In this document: positions 60,692-64,000 of the stretch, piece by piece | Numbering within the stretch: the first letter of the stretch is position 1 | Layout of the letters: the number at the start of each line of letters is the position of its first letter | Origin: Misgurnus anguillicaudatus | Lineage: Eukaryota; Chordata; Actinopteri; Cypriniformes; Cobitidae | DNA length: 64,000 nucleotides | Reading direction: 5' to 3' | NCBI RefSeq assembly: GCF_027580225.2 | Contig: NC_073360.2 | Coordinates: 10,966,501-11,030,500 of the forward strand | Notes under the pieces: generated by a model | What the model saw: the letters and a program-made list of their open reading frames with translations, nothing else | The model's database searches: none | Told to the model about the DNA's origin: nothing | Made by a program: the position numbers and the translations under genes

Positions 60692-61063
60692 TAAGGAATC
60701 ACGCAATGGCCCAAAGAAGGTATCCAATGGCCTGGCAAAGGGATTTCGTGTTCTTGCTTTCCTCAGCGCTTCTGAATGAAATTATCTTTTATAGAATGTG
60801 GTATTATAGAATTTGGTTTTAGTTCTCTGACTCTGTGGGTACTCGTAATCTGACTCCAATTGTAAATAATAAATAGTATTGCTGATCATAATTTAACAAT
60901 AGTTAATTTTTCATTGTTATAATATAAATATAAAAATGCTGATACGTTACTCTATTTTAATAAATTAAGATAATTTCATTCAGAATCGCTGAGGAAAGCG
61001 AGAACATGAAATCTCTTCGCCAGGCCTTTGGATACCTTCTTTGGGCCAGTGGGTGGTTCCTTA
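60692..61063 (+). repeat. 372-bp palindromic element, ~97-bp arms
   Basis: Left arm (from TAAGGAATCACGCAATGGCC) and right arm (to GTGGGTGGTTCCTTA) are inverse over about 97 bp with few mismatches, including AAGAAGGTATCCAATGGCCT and its mirror. The centre is AT-rich. No target duplication was identified. Confidence 0.8.
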
Positions 61064-61337
61064 CAACCCCCCTTCCATTTAAGCAATAGCAGGCAACTAC
61101 AGGATCGCTGAAACCTAAGCTAAATTAAATCATATTTTCTCATTCTAATCGAATGACTTCAGGACTTCAGTCTCCTAATAAAATTTTTTTACAAAGAAGG
61201 TATTTAGTTTTTTATTTTTTATTCTGTGTACATATTTTCTGTATTTTATGTTTGTAAAGTCTTTAGGCCACCACCACCACCAGCTTTGCTGTTTTAGCAA
61301 AGCTTTTTATTTACAAATAAACCAAATTGCATGTCTG

Positions 61338-61511
61338 CACTCTTAGAACGAATGTGTTAAAAACATCCACCCATCTCTGTGTTATTATTGAAACAATACA
61401 TTTTAACACAACTTGTGTTATATTTTAACACAAAATCAACACAAAATGACACATAATGTGTTAAAATTACACATAATGTGTTAAAAAATTAACACATCCT
61501 TTCTAAGAGTG
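61338..61511 (+). repeat. MITE with CACTCTTAGAA ends
   Basis: CACTCTTAGAA and TTCTAAGAGTG are inverse. The interior is rich in AACACA and TGTGTT words. Confidence 0.8.
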
Positions 61512-61786
61512 TGTGTTTAAAACTTCGTTCTTGCTTGAAATGTTTCCACTTTGAGGATGTTCTGCATTTCTCACAAATAAGTCAATAAATATATCAAATT
61601 AATATTCTGTGTCCATATATTTACTCATGTTACAAGCAGCTTGTGGGATAAATGGAATGGAATGTGGGATAATGTACAGTCAGGATTTATTCAATGACAA
61701 CCAGCTGGCTGTACATTATACCTTACTTTGTAAAGTGTTACCAAAAATCACTAGATTAACAATCAAATTTTAAACTAGACAATCAG

Positions 61787-62292
61787 GGGTGGGTTCCCAG
61801 ACAGGGCTTATTCTAGTCCCAGACTAAAATGCATATTTGATCTGCCTTTATTTAAAAACATCTTGATCTGACATATCTTAACATATATCAGTGTCATTGT
61901 TTTGTCTCAAGATGCACACCAGTATTGTTTATTTGTAAAGGTTTTTTGTAATAACTACTTAAATGTCCTGAAATATAACTAAGGCCTAGTCCAATTTAAT
62001 TTAATTCAATTCAATTTTATTTATATAGTGCTTTTCACAATTGGTAATTGTTTCAAAGCAGCTGTACATTAATAGAAGCAGGGGGGGAAACACAGAAAAA
62101 TCAACAGACAACATAAGTAGCAAAATACAGCAGTTATGAATAAACTTTGACAAGCGAGCGTGTTAGTAATGTAACGTATAGAAGAGGGTGCTAAGTTAAG
62201 CCGGGGTTGATAAACCCCCTAGGGGTTAGTCAGGAGGAAAAAAGTCGTAGGAGGAAAAAAACTTATCTAAACCTTATCTGGGAAACCACCTC
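61787..62292 (+). repeat. MITE, TTCCCAGACAGG / TGGGAAACC type, copy 2, interrupted
   Basis: GTGGGTTCCCAGACAGGGCT at the left and TTATCTGGGAAACCACC at the right are inverse, as at 43931-44142. The block 61997-62265 interrupts it. Confidence 0.75.
61997..62265 (+). repeat. dispersed fish repeat, AATTTTATTTATATAGTGC type
   Basis: TTCAATTTTATTTATATAGTGC and TTGTTTCAAAGCAGCTGTAC are words I remember from a very widespread fish interspersed repeat, possibly a retroelement part. It is inserted in the MITE above. Confidence 0.6.
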
Positions 62293-62577
62293 TCAATGTT
62301 TCAAAACTGGTGGTTTATGTTACAAAACTGTAGCAAAAATAATATAGAGTTTATATAATAATTTTTTTCAGTGTCACATTAAATTTGTGAATAATGACCC
62401 TATAATAAGGGCATAGTTACCTTTTATTTGACCTCTATTTGTGAATCATTAAAAAAGCGTCACATTATGATACAGTATTAAACTGTTAGAGGATCATTAC
62501 TCACAGTTTAACCTGAAGGACCCTTATGGAAATGAAAATTCAAGAGAAATGTAAAGATAAAGAATACAGAAACTGTA

Positions 62578-63582
62578 TAGACCATTTCAAAAAACGTAAA
62601 CAACACTGGTCCAGAAGCACTTCCTGTTTCAGTTTTTTAACACTAGATCAGGGGTTCTCAAAGTTTACATTCAAAGGTCCAAATCTGAATTCTCATCATT
62701 TACATATGTCCGGAAAAACTTTATGTAAATCATTTGTTTATATAACAAATCAACACAAATAGTTTGGGAAAAACATAAGTGTATTTTGCATTTAAACTAA
62801 AAATAGTTTTTTAAACATAAACACAAGAAATAATGCTTACTATGCTTCTCAATGTCTCAATGAATTACGGTGAAATGACGCTACATCCAAAAGACAGGGG
62901 GCGCTCTCGTGCAGAAACTTAATATGCGCTGCAGACACACGCAGCTCCAGGAAATGATATATTTATATTGCTGTTCTTCAAACCTTTTCAGGTATTTTCA
63001 TGATAATAAAGAATATGTATAGTGATTATGTTTGACGAGTGTTGCTTTTTCAAATGCATGTTTTAAACGACTCAAACCAACAGTGATTTTAGATTGAAAT
63101 GGACTTACTGATCAAAAGTTGTAGTACATGAAGTAGCTGTGCATAATATCTGGGTGTGATGGCTACAGCGTCACACAGGAATTTTTTTAATAACTCGTTT
63201 TATTTTCAGACCAGGAATACTCTTAAATCTCAAAAGAAAAGAAAAAACGAAACGAATGGTTTACAAGTTTAATTTGCATTTGTAAAGTAGCAAATACACA
63301 CATTTAGCAATCACATAGAAATTAATGCACTTGTAATATGAAGTGGACGCGGGTCCGGATCAAGTTCCCGTCGGGTCCGGATCCGGACCGCAGTTCGGAC
63401 TTTGAGAACCCCTGCACTAGATAAACATTGGGATGAAATACGTCCAACAGAACATATAGAACTGAATCAAAAAGTTAAACAAACATCTTAAAGATAATGA
63501 TGTGAAATGAATAAAAACAGTCACAATCTGAAAAAGGAAGTGTTTCTGGACCAGTGTTGTTTACATCTTTTGAAATGGTCTA
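62578..63582 (+). repeat. MITE with ~55-bp TIRs, TAGACCATTTCAAAA, interrupted
   Basis: TAGACCATTTCAAAAAACGT at the left mirrors ACATCTTTTGAAATGGTCTA at the right. The inversion runs through AACAACACTGGTCCAGAAGC. TA flanks both sides. A hAT element sits inside. Confidence 0.85.
62649..63414 (+). repeat. hAT element, TSD CACTAGAT
   Basis: CAGGGGTTCTCAAAGT and ACTTTGAGAACCCCTG are inverted ends (one base longer on one side). An exact CACTAGAT lies at 62641-62648 and 63415-63422. No transposase is readable. Confidence 0.92.
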
Positions 63583-64000
63583 TAAGAACAGTTATCTTTA
63601 AAAACTCTGAAAAAGATACAGAAAAATTCAAAGAATGAGCACTGCAGTCTCATTGTATATTGGGTGTCTTTAAATATTACTATGTACTTAAGAAAAATGT
63701 ATACAATGTAAAGATCATTTACTGTACATACATGTTGTTACATTACACTCTTGACACTCTTGCAGCATAAACCTTTTAACTATTGGTACAGAAACGAAAG
63801 TCTGTCAATCAATTTAATTTAAAAACCCCTAAACTGATCAATCACAAGCAGATTTTGGCCTTTAGCTGTAAAAAAAAGCAGAATAAAAAAGCGAAACACA
63901 GATAATTAATGCAACAAAACCTGTTAATCCAAATCTAGGGTTAAAAATCATTATAAATCGTTCAGGAGGATAATGACACTGAACGCAAAAGCCAAGAGGC

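Larger units (their letters stand above)
42000..64000 (+). other. intergenic transposon-rich region without a host gene
   Basis: Neither strand shows a convincing host exon. Sequence between the listed elements (for example 44150-45820, 47350-48840, 50350-51165, 52450-52950, 55665-56150 and 63585-64000) is unassigned and AT-rich. A short AT/T run lies at 48850-48885. CCATCTCTAATA-type or other gene signals are not evident. Confidence 0.65.

Overview
The window is vertebrate nuclear DNA: GT-AG introns of up to about 8 kb, tRNA-derived SINEs, and a very high load of short DNA transposons of types common in cypriniform fish (zebrafish, carp and relatives). I read it as a cypriniform teleost. The species cannot be fixed from the sequence alone.

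There is one host gene. Seven plus-strand exons between 3206 and 37658 encode the C-terminal 1366 residues of a teneurin, ending at a TGA stop. The 5' half of the gene lies upstream of the window. By remembered comparison with the four vertebrate paralogues, the protein is closest to teneurin-2 (tenm2); teneurin-1, -3 and -4 differ at many diagnostic places. The exons cover the end of the NHL beta-propeller, the YD-repeat/RHS barrel, the RHS core motif, the toxin-like C-terminal domain and the TCAP-like tail. All six internal junctions are phase-consistent, and no frameshift or premature stop is visible, so the gene looks intact. The last exon is more divergent than the rest.

The introns (1-3205, 4084-11544, 11718-17420, 17657-25492, 25790-26665, 28281-29910, 30054-36899) hold transposon copies, a 168-bp tandem array, a compound GT/GA microsatellite and a CT microsatellite, with some unassigned unique sequence. 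A long 3' UTR probably follows the stop codon. Poly(A) signals lie near 38.5 kb and 41.8-41.9 kb, and the longer form would contain several nested transposons.

From about 42 kb to the end I see no host gene. The region is a transposon graveyard with nests two or three levels deep. Target-site duplications can still be read: TTAA for piggyBac/Kolobok-like MITEs, 8 bp for hAT elements, TA for Tc1/mariner-like MITEs and TTA for a Harbinger-like element. Some copies keep coding relics: two BED-finger/hAT transposase N-termini, a RecQ-like helicase relic with internal deletions and stops inside a 445-bp element, and a basic 79-codon ORF inside a TTAA element. No CRISPR array, operon, rRNA or functional tRNA gene was seen. 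The most unusual items are the helicase relic, two hAT copies stacked on one 8-bp target, and a CACGTG-rich 21-bp palindromic array in the candidate 3' UTR.
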